A stretch of DNA of 64,000 nucleotides from Limnomonas spitsbergensis (lineage: Eukaryota; Chlorophyta; Chlorophyceae; Chlamydomonadales). The stretch covers positions 5,044,501-5,108,500 of the forward strand of contig JAYJMM010000112.1 in NCBI GenBank assembly GCA_037349105.1, given 5' to 3'. Shown here piece after piece: positions 23,101-34,606 of this stretch (positions are counted from its first letter, which is position 1; each line of letters starts with the position of its first letter). The notes beneath the pieces are model-generated. The model searched no databases, was not told the origin of the DNA, and saw only the letters and a list, made by a program, of their open reading frames with translations. The position numbers and the translations under genes are program-made.

Positions 23101-26100
23101 AGGGTTTAGGATTAAGACCCCTAGGATTAAGACTCTTAGGGTTTAGGATTAAGACCCCTAGGATTAAGACCCTTAGGGTTTAGGATTAAGACCCCTAGGA
23201 TTAAGAGTTTATCAGCAGTCCCGGCGGGCACTCACTTTGTACACATCTTGGACACAGCAGGGTGTCTGGACCTGGCAGTGGGCCACCTCGAGCGTGAAGC
23301 AGAACAGAATGTTCTTCCCGTCCGGCGCCATGGAGACGCTGGGCGGGTGGGTGAGGTAGTCGGGGCTGCCCTCCGGCATCTTCTGGCACTGGCAGTTGGG
23401 CCAAGGGTAGGAAGGCACCGGTGGCGGCGGGCTCGGCGGGGGCGGGCTCGGCGGTAAGGGCCTCGGTGGCGGCCTCGGCGGCAGCGGCCTCGGCGGCGGG
23501 GGCGGGGGCGGGGGAGGGGGAGGCGGCGGCGGTGGCGGCGGCGGCTGGATGCAGGGGATGGTGTAGTTGAATGGGATGGCGCAGTTTGAATCGAAGCCGA
23601 GGACGTCGCCGCACGTCATGTTCCAGTTCTCGATGAACGGCTGTGCGACCAACGGGTCAAGGAACCGGTCGTACGCTCCGACGGCGCCGGACGGCGTGCC
23701 GAACGCGGACAGGTTCGTCGACGTCGCGTTTGAGTTGATGCAGATGAAGGTACTGATCCCGCCACTGACTATGAACGTAAAGGCGTTGTACCTGAAATAC
23801 TCGCAGTTGACCGCGTCGTTGGTCGGGTGGTAGTAGTAGATGAAGACGGAGCATGCTGGCGGCGGCGGCGGCGGCGGCGGTCGAGGGGGGTTGGGGCTGC
23901 GCAGTGGCGGTGAAGGGCGGGTGACGATTGGCGTTGGCGGCGGGCGGGGCGGCGGCGGCAGTGGCGGGTTGGGGGCGGGGCTGCATGCAGGCCTCTGGGA
24001 GTAAGATGGCGCGCAAGTGCTGGCAAAGTTAAGCGTGTCTGTGCACTCCATCTGATACCTGCAGGCGAGGAGCGGCACAAGCAAAGAGGTCAATCAACTA
24101 CGGTATGTTTGTAAGTGATATTGAGGTTCCGGCATTCGAGAGGGTGTACGTTTGAAAAGGAAAGCTCGGAAAGCAAGAAAAAATGCTTTGGACCCGTTGA
24201 GGGCTGAGGGTTGAGGGCTGAGGGTTGAGGGGTAACAGGGTCAGGGTTCAGCCATTCATGGTCCAGGTTCCAGGATTGAAGGTGGAGGTTTCAGGGAGTA
24301 TTGCAAGTCTGGTCCAAAGACATGATGCATGCATCGACCCCATGCGACCCCATGCAAGCCCGATCCCAGCACGACAACCAACTTACACAGAGAAGAATTG
24401 TTCGGCGATTGTCCGATCCAAAAACTTGTTTCGGATCGAAGTGGCTCCCGTCGGGGATCCAAAGCCGGTCGAGTTGAGCCCATTGTTCCTGTCGGAGTTA
24501 CCACAGACAAAATAATAGGACCAAAGCAGGTTGCTGTACATCTCGAACGTTTTTATCGCAAAGTTCACGCAATCGGTGTCGCTGAACGGCGGCACGATGT
24601 TCGTTTGCAACTGGATCCAGATCCAGGACTGGCAAGGAGGCGGCGGGAGCGGCGCCAGCGGCCGCGGCGACGGTGGCAGCGGTTTCGGAGGCAGAGGCGG
24701 CGGGGGCGGGCAGCTCGGCGAGAAGGAGGCCGGCGCCATGCATGAGGAGGTGAAGTTGAGGCTGTTCCCGCAGGTCATGCCCCATGTGACATACACAACC
24801 TCCAGCTTGGAGGCGTCGTTGAAGGCGGTGTAAACGTCGAGGGCGCCCATGACAGAGCCAAAGCCCGTCGCGACGTACTTCAGTGTCGTGAAGTCGAGGC
24901 ACGCGAAGTAGGGGCTGACGAAAAGGGACTGCCCGAACAGGCCTTTTTGCAGCTGGGCGAAATCTGAGCAGTTGGCTACGTTGTTTGGGAGGCCGCTACG
25001 GTACATTGTGATGTTTAGTTGGCAGGCCGGGGGAGGCGGGGGCCGAGGGGGGTTCGGGGAGGGCGGAATTGGCGAGGGCGGCGGGGGGCGGGGCGGGTTC
25101 GGGCCGGGCGGGGGTGGCGGGGAGGGGCGAGGAGGCGGGGGCCGCGGGGGGGGGCGGCGGCGGCGGCCGCGGCGGCGGCGGGCTGGGCGGGGGCGGCTTC
25201 GGCGGCGGAGGTGGCGGCGGGCTTGGTGGCGGAGGCGACATCGGCGGTGGTGGCAGCAGCGGCGGCGGCTCGCACGTCGGGCTGATGTGCGCCGTGTAGT
25301 AACATGTGCTGCGATAGATTAACACGTCGCCGCACTGGAGGAAGAACAGCCGGATGAGGTAATTGCTGTTGGTGGTGTTCATGAAGTTCTGGTACAGCAC
25401 CAAACCGTTGTCGAAGGTGGTGGACGTCGCTACCGCAAACGTCGGGCCCGTCGTGTTGACCGGCGTCACGCACTTGAAAGTGATGCTGCCGTCCGGGACG
25501 TTGCCGAGGGTCTGCGTGGCGACTTGCCCGAGCAAGTTGCAGAGCAGCGTCGTCACGACGTTGTTGTAACGTGTGATTGAGATGGTTATTTGACAGGGAG
25601 GGGGCGGCGGGGGCGGCGGGGGAGGGGGTGGCGGGCTGCGTGGGGGCGGCGGGGGCGGCGGGGGCGGCGGCGGGGGTGGCGGCGGGGGAGGGGGGAGCCT
25701 CGGTGGTTTCGGTGAGGGTTTAGGCGGCAGAGGGGGGAGCGGGGGTCGGGGCGAGGGCGGAGGTGGAATGGGCGGTTTCGGGGGCGGTCTCGGAGGAAAC
25801 GGACTCGGAGGCGGTCTCGGAGGGGGCCTCGGCGGAAACGGTTTCGGCGGAGGTGGTGGCGGCGGCGGTGGCGGTGGCGGCGGCGGCGGCATTGGTGCCG
25901 TCGGCGGGGATGGCGGGACCTTCCCGGGCGGCCACGGCGGTCGCGGGGGGTACAGCTCCGTGACTGGGAACAGCGGGCAGCAATTGAAAGGTTCCTTATC
26001 GAACAGCGCAAACTGGCACACGCCCTGGTTGGGCTGCCAGCAGAAGCTGCTGAGTGTCGGGCACGGGTTGGACAGCGTCAGGCAGACCTTGTAGGGCACG

Positions 26101-28082
26101 TTGGTGGGCTGGTTTGGCGGCATGTTGATGTCCAGAAGCTTCAATGTCACACGCGCCTGGGTATAAAGAGGAGTTTACAAGGGGATTGACAGGTATTTTA
26201 CTAGCTCTAAGTAAAAATGGAGAATGGTGAGCTGGATAATGTGATAAAGTTAATAGAGTGAGATGGATAAAACAACTGTGTGAGATGTCTAATGCGTTGG
26301 GGGGAGGAGTTTATAAGTAGTTTGACAGGTTTTGACCAGCCCTAGGTTAAGTGACGACTTTAGCAGAGGTTTTAGCAGACACTTGACCAGTATTGTGCCT
26401 CATAGCCTCCCAAATCATAATTCATGAGGGGTCCTCCATGTCTAGCCAAGAGCATCGTTTTCACTGACGTGTGCGTGGAAGGAGGAATTTTCATTTGACA
26501 GTTTTATGGGAAGGCGTGTGCATCAGTGCGCAGGCATAAGTAGGGTTTTAGGTCAGGGGTGAAGAGTTTAGGGTTTAGGGTTAAGGATTAAGCTTTTATC
26601 TTCATCGTTGCACGCACCTGGGCAGAGATTGCGGTTTCATAGGAGATGGTCCAGGGGTTCAGGTTCAAAATTTTGGGGTGAAGACTTAAGGATTCAGGGT
26701 TAAGCTTTATCGCCACACGCACCTGAGCAAAGATGGCGGTTTCATAGGAGATGGTCCAGGGGATGTTGTTGATGGTCGCACCCGCTAGGGCCGAGAAGCT
26801 GTTGGCTTGGCGACAGGTGGTTGCTGCGGACAGGGACGGGGGGGTTCAGGTTAAGAGTTTAGGGTTTAGGGTGGTGTGGGGGACACAACGTGTTTTGACA
26901 GCGGTATCAAAATCCAGGAGGGGCTTGGGATTTGAAAAATCGTTGTTCAGAGGGGAGGGTGGTCAAGTTCCTGTCTTTGCAGGCCATGGTGAAGTCCCTG
27001 TTTTGTTTTGTTAGGGTGGCAAACACACATTTCAGCTCTTGACAGTCCAAGCAGTGAGTCCTGCAAGGGCATTTCAACTGGCCAAGCTGAACAAACATGC
27101 AATCGCGATGGGGGGGGACGGGGGGGGACGGGCGGGGACGGGGGGTGTCAGCATTTTTGGCAGGTCTACTAGAAGCCCACACGGGTGGCTGCGGGGCTCT
27201 TAGAGCCGTGAGGTACAGCACTGTAGATTTGCTTTGCCTTCCCTCACAATTAACATTGTTGGGGGTTGAGGGATCCATGAATTTACTAATTATTGACCGT
27301 CGATGCCAGTTTTCAGTCAGAAATTAAGAGATTTTGTCGACAGTTTGCCATATGGAAGCATTAAAAGATATCATTGTTTAATGTCCGAGGGTGGGCAAAT
27401 CAAATGTACCGGTAGGGTACTCACCATGTCTTGCTTATTGCCTACTGGTATTTAAAATTGGGAGGGCAAATATTGAAGGTACTGCGTAGCCCTCACATGC
27501 GCCCCCCCCTTCTAAACAAATTGTAATACGAGCGCAGAGTTTGTGGCTGAGCAGTGGCGACTGGTAAGGCTCAAGCTTTCCATCATATGCCCACATTTGA
27601 AGTTTTTGTGAAGTGTTTTCAGTCCAACAGAGCATCACATTTGATGCATGGGACATGCATATGCCCACATGCACGATTACGCAGGCGTGAACTCAGCCCA
27701 CACTTCAAATTTCGAGATGCTTCCTCCCCAATGCTGCTACATGACGGTCTACGGAAGCATGACTCACAGGCGGGAAGTATGACTCATGGCTGGGAAGTGT
27801 GGGGTTGTACATCGGAGTACATCGACATCACTGATGTAGCATCAACTATGCTGCATGATTCACACATGCATGCATCGTGGCAAGGGTGGGAAGTGTGACT
27901 CACGGATGGGAAGTGTGAGCTTGTACAACGATCTGCTGCAGCACGGGCTGCTCGTGTTGACGCACGCGACTCTGAAGAGGGAGAAGCAGTACGTGTTCCC
28001 GGTGGACGTGCTGCTCTTGCTCAGCATCGATATCCGGTACGGCGAGTCGTTCACTTGGCGAGTGCACACACAGTCAGGGTAC
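20161..28082 (-). CDS. Modular pherophorin: two pherophorin domains and four Cys-rich modules separated by polyproline
   Basis: Exons on the - strand: 28082-27904, 26823-26723, 26156-24387, 24058-23236, 22414-22307, 20361-20161; phases agree at all junctions. About 1,060 codons are visible; the signal-peptide exon is not assigned. Exons 1-3 encode an N-terminal pherophorin domain ('NDSPYRISML', 'YCFSLFRVACV', 'SSPCC..SLYKL', 'VCLTLSNPC', 'NCCPLFPV'). A long spacer of P, S/P and R-P repeats follows, then four modules of about 100-130 residues, each opening with Cys after polyproline ('CQITISITRYNN', 'ACQLNITMYRSG', 'CQSWIWIQLQT', 'CSVFIYYYHPT') and holding 'CGD' or 'CGN'. Exons 4-6 encode a second pherophorin domain ('WPNCQCQKMPEG', 'PCCVQDVYK', 'GAVAYTIVNNL', 'GQVLCVALKPN', 'CTYAIFD', 'CCPV'). 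Pherophorins are secreted hydroxyproline-rich glycoproteins of the volvocalean extracellular matrix. A one-base slip at a G run (25146-25154) breaks the frame in exon 3. Confidence 0.92.
20666..20735 (-). repeat. Decayed copy of the start of pherophorin exon 6
   Basis: Reverse strand reads an acceptor 'gtggacag' followed by codons for 'LNHSSRLPWQVEG' and then a stop. The true exon reads 'LNRINRPPQQVEG'. The copy lies about 330 bp upstream of the true acceptor, inside the intron. Confidence 0.85.
20770..21890 (-). repeat. 20-bp minisatellite built from a 3' splice-site sequence
   Basis: About 55 head-to-tail units of 'gagattgagctgcgcatggg' with scattered substitutions (ggt for gct, tgt for tgc, agag for ggag). 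In the orientation of the pherophorin gene each unit reads 'cccatgcgcagctcaatctc', while the true acceptor of exon 6 at 20361 reads 'ctctgcacagctcaatcgca'. The long open frames across the array on the - strand are periodicity effects. Confidence 0.93.
22165..22250 (-). repeat. Decayed copy of pherophorin exon 5, downstream side
   Basis: The reverse strand reads close to 'GAVACTFVSHLTRAPTHRVK' with frame damage; the exon at 22414-22307 has 'GAVAYTIVNNLTQAPSYQVK'. It follows the true donor by about 60 bp. Confidence 0.75.
22465..22545 (-). repeat. Decayed copy of pherophorin exon 5, upstream side
   Basis: Reverse strand: acceptor 'ggacccacag', then 'VWFQVIPYYAGAVAYTIVNI', then divergence. The true exon starts 'VEFQVIPSCAGAVAYTIVNN'. 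The acceptor is intact, so alternative splicing into it is conceivable. Confidence 0.85.
22600..22790 (+). mobile_element. MITE, diverged copy 1
   Basis: The left end 'gtagatgtgctttgcttccc' and an internal 'gccagtttttagttagga' correspond to the better-preserved copies at 27221, 35281 and 58850. The right arm is degraded. Confidence 0.6.
22905..23212. repeat. Telomere-like degenerate repeat, CCCTAGG/TTAGGG units
   Basis: Starts as irregular 'ccctagggtttaggg' text and becomes an ordered roughly 39-bp unit with 'tagggtttaggattaag' and 'acccctaggattaagaccct'. It lies in the pherophorin intron directly beside the donor at 23236. Similar short 'tagggtttaggg' stretches occur in many other introns of the window. 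Confidence 0.8.
25146..25154 (-). other. Frame break at a 9-G homopolymer inside pherophorin exon 3
   Basis: The proline-rich frame upstream of this run and the 'ACQLNITMYRSG' frame downstream differ by one base. Exon 3 has a length divisible by 3, while its flanking phases (0 in, 2 out) need a remainder of 2; one base fewer here fits. Either a sequencing error or a real length polymorphism. Confidence 0.8.
26617..26662 (-). repeat. Decayed copy of the 3' half of pherophorin exon 2 with its donor
   Basis: Reverse strand reads codons for 'PWTISYETAISAQ' followed by 'gtgcgtgc', against 'PWTISYETAIFAQ' and 'gtgcgtgt' at the true exon end (26723). The spacing is about 105 bp. Confidence 0.88.
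27221..27413 (+). mobile_element. MITE copy 2
   Basis: Left end 'tgtagatttgctttgccttc', internal 'ttaacattgttgggggttga', 'cagttttcagtcagaaatta', right end 'gggcaaatcaaatgtaccgg', the partly matching inverted terminus. Confidence 0.7.
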
Positions 28083-30536
28083 CTGCAGGCCACAATAAGG
28101 GATTGAAGTTATTTTAAGCAGTAGTTCAGAAAGAAATGTGCAGGCCACAAGACGGGATTTCAGTTTTTGTACACAACCGGTAACTAAGGAATAAATAAGT
28201 ATCTGCAGGCCACATGAAGGGGTCTATGTTGCTTTACACAAGTAGCTAAAATCAAAATAGTACCTGTCGACCACCATGAGGGACATATGTTATTTTATAC
28301 CAGCAGATGAAACACATAATGGGGGAACTTTAAATAGGCAAGCGGTACAGAAGCACTACATGCTGCAGGCCTGTGGGGCAGGCCCTAGAAGGTGGGCCCT
28401 GGGGGCAGGCCGGAAAGGGCCTCAGTGGCACAGGCCCTTAAGGAACAGTTCAGGGGGCAGACCCAGAAGGGGCCCAGGTGGTAAAGAGAAGCTTCCAAGA
28501 AGGTGGTAAAGAGAAGCTTCCAAGAAGGTGGTAAGGAGAAGCTTCCAAAGAGCAGGCCTAAGTGCTCATGCTCTGAGGCCCTCTGTTAGGGAGCTGGCGG
28601 TGAGGGTTTAAGGACAAAACCCTGAACTCAAAAACCTGAACCCAAAACCAGAACTCACTGCGAGGAAGCTGGCGGTGCAGGCGCGAGGTATTGCCCTGAT
28701 GGCAGAAGATGGCGTACGGGGCAGAGGATCAGGGGGGTCAGGAGTAGGAGGCGATTGCCCAGCACAGATTCCAAGTGAGGTGCGTGAGGGCCATGCATGT
28801 GATGGCTTAGATGCAGGAGGTCAGCATGATGAGGCTGTCAGACTATGGCCCTTGGGCCCGATCTAATAAGGACAGGTTTTTAGATCTACACATTTTGTTT
28901 TGAAAATAACAAGCCGTGTGAGTCAGACATGGGATATGTATGCCATTGGTTTAAGGGTTAAGGGATTGGAATCTCTGGTTTACCTTTTAGGGGTACACCA
29001 GGACCGAAATGCCACTTCATGCCACTTAATACCGTTTAATGCCACTTTATGCCACTTTATGCCACGAAATGACACTTTATGCCACTTTATGCCACTACCG
29101 GTAGGCCATTGAGGAACACAATTTTGACCGGCCTGCCGCTGGTGGTCCAGGTAGCAGGGTTAGCTGCGCCCTGCCCCGACCAGAAGCAGCCATGCAGCTG
29201 AAAAATAAGCGCGTATGGAAATAACAACAGGTGACAAATAAACTCGCGTGAAGAATAAACACTGGTCTGTGTGTAAATAATATTCCCTTGGCTGGCAAAA
29301 AACGGCCAGTTGGCTGACCCCTTGCCCGGCCATGCCTGTGCGTGTTTGAGGGGGGGGGGGTGCTTGCAGGGGCTGAGTAGTTGACCTAAGCCTTGTTCTG
29401 CACCACACATTTGTGTGTGTGCTTCAGCTACAATTTAGCTAAACCATGGCCTACGGCCGGGGAGGGGTGGGGGGCCTGCTGCAGCATGCCTGTTGGCTTG
29501 GAGGGGGGAACTGAGGCCTTTTTCGAAAGGGGCAGGCAGAGCGAATTGGAGGTACCGAGAAAGTTGAACACACTGCGTGTGTTGACTTGTTGTTGTTGTT
29601 TTGATCTTGTTGTGCTGGTGGTGGTGGTGGTTGATTTTAACTTGCTTTTCGTTGCTTTTGTTGAACTTTGTACCGTACCAGTAGGTACCGATATTGTTGA
29701 TTCTACTCAATAGCCTTTTTCAAAAGGTCCAGACAGGCATGCATCAGGCGGTTTGCATGCTGGCTGTGAGAGGTGTAGTGTGTTCCTGATACAACGTCAA
29801 CACATCCGCCCCAACCTCGTGCTTGTGATCATGACGCAAGAGCCGAGTGGCAGGCGCTGTGTACGTGCCAGGCATTGGGGATAAGGGCAACGAGAGGCTG
29901 CGTGGGGTTTGTGTTCCTGTGTTCCTGATGTACTAGAGTACTTGATACTTTAGTACATCTGCACCTGGTGTGCAGGTTTTGCTACATCCTGGTTCAATGT
30001 TAAGGCATCCATCCTGAACCCGTGCTGGTGGTCCTGAACCATTTCCGGTGGTCTACGCATGCGTGATCAGGCGATGCGCATGCTGTCAGAGAGGGAGGTC
30101 TAGCAGGGCGTGTGCGCATACATTTATCATTTGCTGTTTCAATAGGCGCTAATCATAGGGTGCATGCTGGTGGGCATGGTCGTGCTCATGCTGTTGAGTC
30201 ATCGGGCACAGCTTATTGTATACGGTAAACTAAGTTGCTCATGAATTATGTTCTTGCTCATGTAGTCATATTGTTGTCATATTGGCGCACATGCAGACAT
30301 GCTAGTGCCCACGCAGTCATGTTGGTGCTCATTCAGTCATGTTCATGCTAATGCTTGTCATGTTGCTGTCAAATTGATGCTCATGTTGCAGCTGCGCTTC
30401 ACCTAAAAGCCCCTCATGGTCGCCAGCAGGGTGTGTGCATGCCGACTGGAAAAGGCCTCGAAGTCTTTCAGGCTGCTCGGAAACTGTTCAGTGGTACGCG
30501 TTGGTTTGCACATGCATGCGCGCAGCTGCATCGCAC

Positions 30537-30606
30537 CTGATGCCGAAGCGACGAAGAGCGGCAGTAACACGTGCAGCACCAGCAGGCACCGTGCGTGGCC
30601 GGCCAT
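30537..30606 (-). other. Possible signal-peptide exon (candidate 5' exon of the pherophorin gene)
   Basis: On the - strand an ATG at 30606 starts 'MAGHARCLLVLHVLLPLFVA' then 'SAS', a textbook signal peptide, followed by a donor 'gcatcaggtgcga' at 30537. It ends in phase 1, whereas the first recognised pherophorin exon (28082) needs phase 2, so an extra small exon or another donor would be required. The link is therefore unproven. Confidence 0.3.
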
Positions 30607-33600
30607 CCCGACTCGTGCGTTTCCTGCACCTTGCTCGATACAGTTTGACGGCTTCGTTGCTTTACTGCGTGATGTGTCGTCCTGCGGAAAGTGGGGCTGG
30701 TGGATGGTCAGTGCGTGCAACATCGGTGGGGGGGCGATGGGAGGCACCACGAATGTGGTGTAACAATGTAAGCTGGCATTACAGTTCCCTAGCATGCAGC
30801 CCCCGGGAAGCCAGTATATGATGAGCATGCACCAGCTGGGGCTGCGATCGGTGGCACTAAAAAGAGAATGTAACACTCTGCCCACAGTAGTATGAGCGGT
30901 AGCACCCCCGCCTGTTATGCTCCCGAGGCAGGTAGCAGGTACGCGGTATTGTGCGTTGACAGCAGCACCCCCGTTGCAGCCATATTCTGGGGCTTGCAAC
31001 AAAACAGGCGTACTACCAAGTGCCATTCAGCAACAAGGAAAAAGTGGCGGGGGCCGATCAGCAGCTCGTGGTCCCACGTATGCCACTTGAGGTGGATGGG
31101 ACGGCATGCATCGTGGTGCTGTCAGTGCCCCCCCGTCGTTTCGATGCGAGGTGATCAAGTTATGATGGCCCCGTGTGGAGACGGACGTCGCAGCATCGCC
31201 ATCTGATAGGTGCCATCGCTGATGGACGATGGCATCCCCGCGTTGCATTGCCATGGGTGCCCTTTCATTCCCTGGAATGTGCCATGCTCTTCCCCTCTCC
31301 CCATTTGCCCCCCCCCAGGATGACAACTTGCTGGGAACTAGAGGATGCCTCAGTGGATGCGTCACCCACGAAGCTGACTGTCACAATCCTCTTTACGTAC
31401 CCGGGTTGGTTCTTCAATCTCTCCCTCCCTCAGTGCGCTCAGTTGAAAAAAAACTCTGGAAGTCTCCAATTGCTGGCAGAGGTTCGGTGCAGGGGCTCTC
31501 AGTAGCTTGCTGCAACCTGCGACATCTCCAACTGAGAGGAGGCGCTCCTTGGCAACGCAGGCACGGCGACCGTTGCTGGTTGGGCTACGTGAGGCGTGTG
31601 TGTTTAATGCGCGTGTTCAGGTGGCGTCCACTGTGTCCGCTGTGCTGCATCACATGCACCTTGCAAATTCGAGGTCGAGGACCGCCCGGATGCGTAAATG
31701 TTGTGATGTGCGTCAGCGCTACGGTTTGCGTTGCGCGTGTTGCTACGAGGCCATGGGTTTGGCCTGGGAATAACAGCGTTTGTCTTGCAACAATCCCTCG
31801 GCTCGTTCTGCAACATCTGTTGGCTGGCCCGCCATCACATGCACGACCCAGCCGTACATTCTAAATGTGGCACGTCACCTCAAACTCCAATGGAAACACA
31901 GCCTAAGAAGGCAGTTCTACAGGCGCGGCTGTTCGTGCTGGAGTTCATTGGCTGGAACAGAACCAAGGGCGTGCATAAGGATGAGGAGAGGCTTAGGTTG
32001 TTTCTAGCCGTCTGGTTTTGCAACGATGAGCGGTGTCCATCCCAGGCAGGTGATGGTTTCCTCGCACGCATGCTGACTGCTGAGTTGCCGATGTACCATC
32101 ACTTGGCCGGAATCGATGTCTGTGGAATTTTATCAGAACACGACGGCCGTTGTATTTCGATGGCAACACCTGCCATTTCTCTCTTTCTAAATCATATGAA
32201 CGATTATTTTCTCTCCCCCTCAGCGGCCACATGACGGAAACGTTGGCAGCGCACCCAAACAAACCACGTAGCTGTTAAAAAGAATGCGATGTTAAATTCA
32301 CCTCATGAGATTCAGCCGATTCGACTGCTCCCTTGGCGCTGCCCTCGCTGTCTCAAAGCCGTTCTGAACTGCTACCTAGATGCCCATCAGCAGCAGCAGC
32401 AGGAAAGTCGCAGGGACATTAGCGGTCGGGATGCAGCAATTAATGTTACCGCACCTATCAGCCACCCAACAGCCCTTTTCGTAAGGGCCAGGCAGACAGG
32501 CAGTGCGACCTGGCAGTTGTCGGCCGCTGCGACCCCGCTGTTCCAACCACCGTCCAACATCTACATACCTCAGGATCTGCTACATAATCAGCATTCGTCA
32601 GTATGGTACCGGTACTCAGCGGGCAGCAGCTCAGGACTTTGAAAGGTTCCCAGCAGTAATCGACCGTCGCTCCAGCACCTACCGGTACCTATCATTGCTA
32701 CAGCAACACCCAGATGGGTACTGGTGCTCGCCAGGGTAGCAGAGGACGGGTTCCAGGAGTGAATTCGGCTAGCTTCTGTTGCAAATCCCCTGTCACAACT
32801 CGTATTATTGGATCAGCTGCAGCAGCAGCATCTAGCTGAGCAGGCACCAGTACTCCGCGGGGAGGAAAGCAAGCTCCAGCAGCAGTCGCCGGCTGCTAGT
32901 CCGCTGTTCCAACCTCGGTTCCAACACCACTTGTCATGGGATCTGCTGCAACCACAGTAGTAAGCGGGGTGATAATGGTAACGGCGGCGCGGACGCGCCC
33001 TAGGCCCATGCCGCGCTGTTTCCTCAACCCTCACGGCTCACGCCCTTGCGGGGCGTAGTTTTCTTCCTTCCTTCCTGTAGGTGCCCGCTACCGGTACCAG
33101 TACCGGCGGGGTTGCTGAGACAGTCTGCTGCAAATCTGATGCTCCGACTCGTGTCATTGGATCTACAGCAGCAGCAGCATTCAGCTGTGTACCAGTACGC
33201 AGCGGGGCAGGCAGGCAGCAGAGGACCGTTTTCTAGTATGTAACTGACTAACTGGCCGCTGCTGGTCGGTAGAATAGCAACTGTGGTTCGAACACATACC
33301 ATTGGGTCTGCTATAAGTATCAAGGTACTCGACAGGGCAGCAGAGGATGAGCTCCAGCAGTGGGCTGCAACTGATCCGCTATTCCATATCATAATATTGT
33401 GGCTGCTAGAGCAACAGCCAGCAATTGAACCCCGCTTATCCGCTTTTCTTAACTCATGGCATAAGATCTGCAGCAGCAGAACCCAGCATGGTACCGGGAA
33501 TCGTCAGGGCAGCAGCACAGGGCTCAAGAGCGCATGACGGTTTTGCTGCATCTGCCGTGTGCTGCTGGCCGTCTTGTTGCATGTTGAGCAACAGGTGCCG

Positions 33601-33714
33601 CACGCTGTTCGGCAAGGAGGCCCAGAATCGCCATTTCAGAGACTTCTGGGTTCTGGTGGTCTGATCAACGATTACATACAACTTCAGGGGGTTACTGGCG
33701 TTGTGACACGACAT

Positions 33715-33745
33715 GTCAATGACGTTACACCTCTGGGCCCGCTCA
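33715..33745 (+). mobile_element. Dispersed retroposon tail, copy 5
   Basis: Contains ATGACGTTACACCTCTGGGC, then 'ccgctcaagctcggctgcgt' and 'gggcgcccaac', matching the body of the copy at 18654 in reverse orientation. Confidence 0.65.
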
Positions 33746-34469
33746 AGCTCGGCTGCGTGGGCGCCCAACCGCTTGCCCAACTGCGAGCCCCTTTAGAACA
33801 CGCTATCAACTAGTCATGCCCCCACGGACATGCGGGACGGCCTTCAGCCACTCCGCACTGTAACAATTCCTTTCACCTACCGGCGCTACCCACCCCTTGG
33901 CCAAGCCTTGCGCATGCGGTTACATGCATGCGGTGTTTACACTTTCGTTGATCATTATTTTGCTTATGGTGTTCTACCGGTATAAAACCTCCCAGTATAA
34001 TGCGAAATAAGTTGATGTCATCAAAAGGAATCCCGGAAAAAAGTGCTATGCAACAGCATGCGCATGGGGGCACCATGTGGTGCGTATATCTGCCCCCATG
34101 CGCTAGTCAAAGGAGTTTCTAATAACCGATATTGCCATAGGATTGGCAAGCCTTGATTACCTGTAGTCAGGATCTTTAAACAAAAACACCGCCAAAACGC
34201 CAAGTGCAAAAGCCTAGTTTTGAAGTTGATGAGATCATGAGTTAATGACAGTGCAGTTTGTATGCGATGATCACAACATGACGTGCTCACAAGAAAATAA
34301 ATGCAAGTGCCCTCCTAGGGACGACGAAGGGAACAATGCAGCTGGGCGCACTGGAGCCACAAACGGGCGCGCTATCTGCCGTCTTCCACCTTATGCCTAG
34401 CAACTCCAAATATGGCAGTCAATCATTCAAGTCAAGTGGAAAATGCAAAACCTTGTTGGGGGCGTCAGG

Positions 34470-34585
34470 TAGGCGCCAGTGGCGCGGTGTCCGCCGCGTG
34501 CGGTCACCCGCCTTGCTTGCTTCTTTATGTTGGTGACATGGTGCCATTTATTGACACGCCGGTCAGCCTCGCAGACAAATCACAA
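34470..34585 (-). repeat. Decayed copy of the 3' half of DUF4476 exon 3
   Basis: On the reverse strand 'gcgaggctgaccggcgtgtc', 'aataaatggcaccatgtcac' and 'caacataaagaagcaagc' parallel the true exon's 'gccaggctgatcgggacaat', 'gtttggcaccgcatcac' and 'caccatgaagaagcaagg'. It lies just downstream of the real stop. Confidence 0.75.
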
Positions 34586-34606
34586 ACCCTAAATCTTGAA
34601 GGGTCA

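Larger units (their letters stand above)
28083..34606. other. Region between pherophorin and DUF4476 genes; repeats and one possible signal-peptide exon
   Basis: Contents seen: three 25-bp repeats of 'aaggtggtaaagagaagctt' at 28483-28555; a decamer 'atgccacttt' array at about 29000-29100; recurring 'catgttggtgctcat'-like text at 30250-30380; and a degenerate repeat of about 130-200 bp at 32380-33530 whose copies share 'ccgctgttccaacc' and 'ggatctgctgca' with CAG runs. A retroposon tail is at 33715. No conserved protein family could be read in the remaining open frames. Confidence 0.5.

Noticed and set aside
22905..23212. Telomere or interstitial chromosome-end scar
   Set aside because: The units are irregular CCCTAGG/TTAGGG variants without a pure run, and similar short stretches occur in many introns here.
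30403..31026. 207-codon - strand frame as an independent gene
   Set aside because: Only the short signal-peptide-like part is plausible; the rest shows no conserved pattern and no supporting splice structure.
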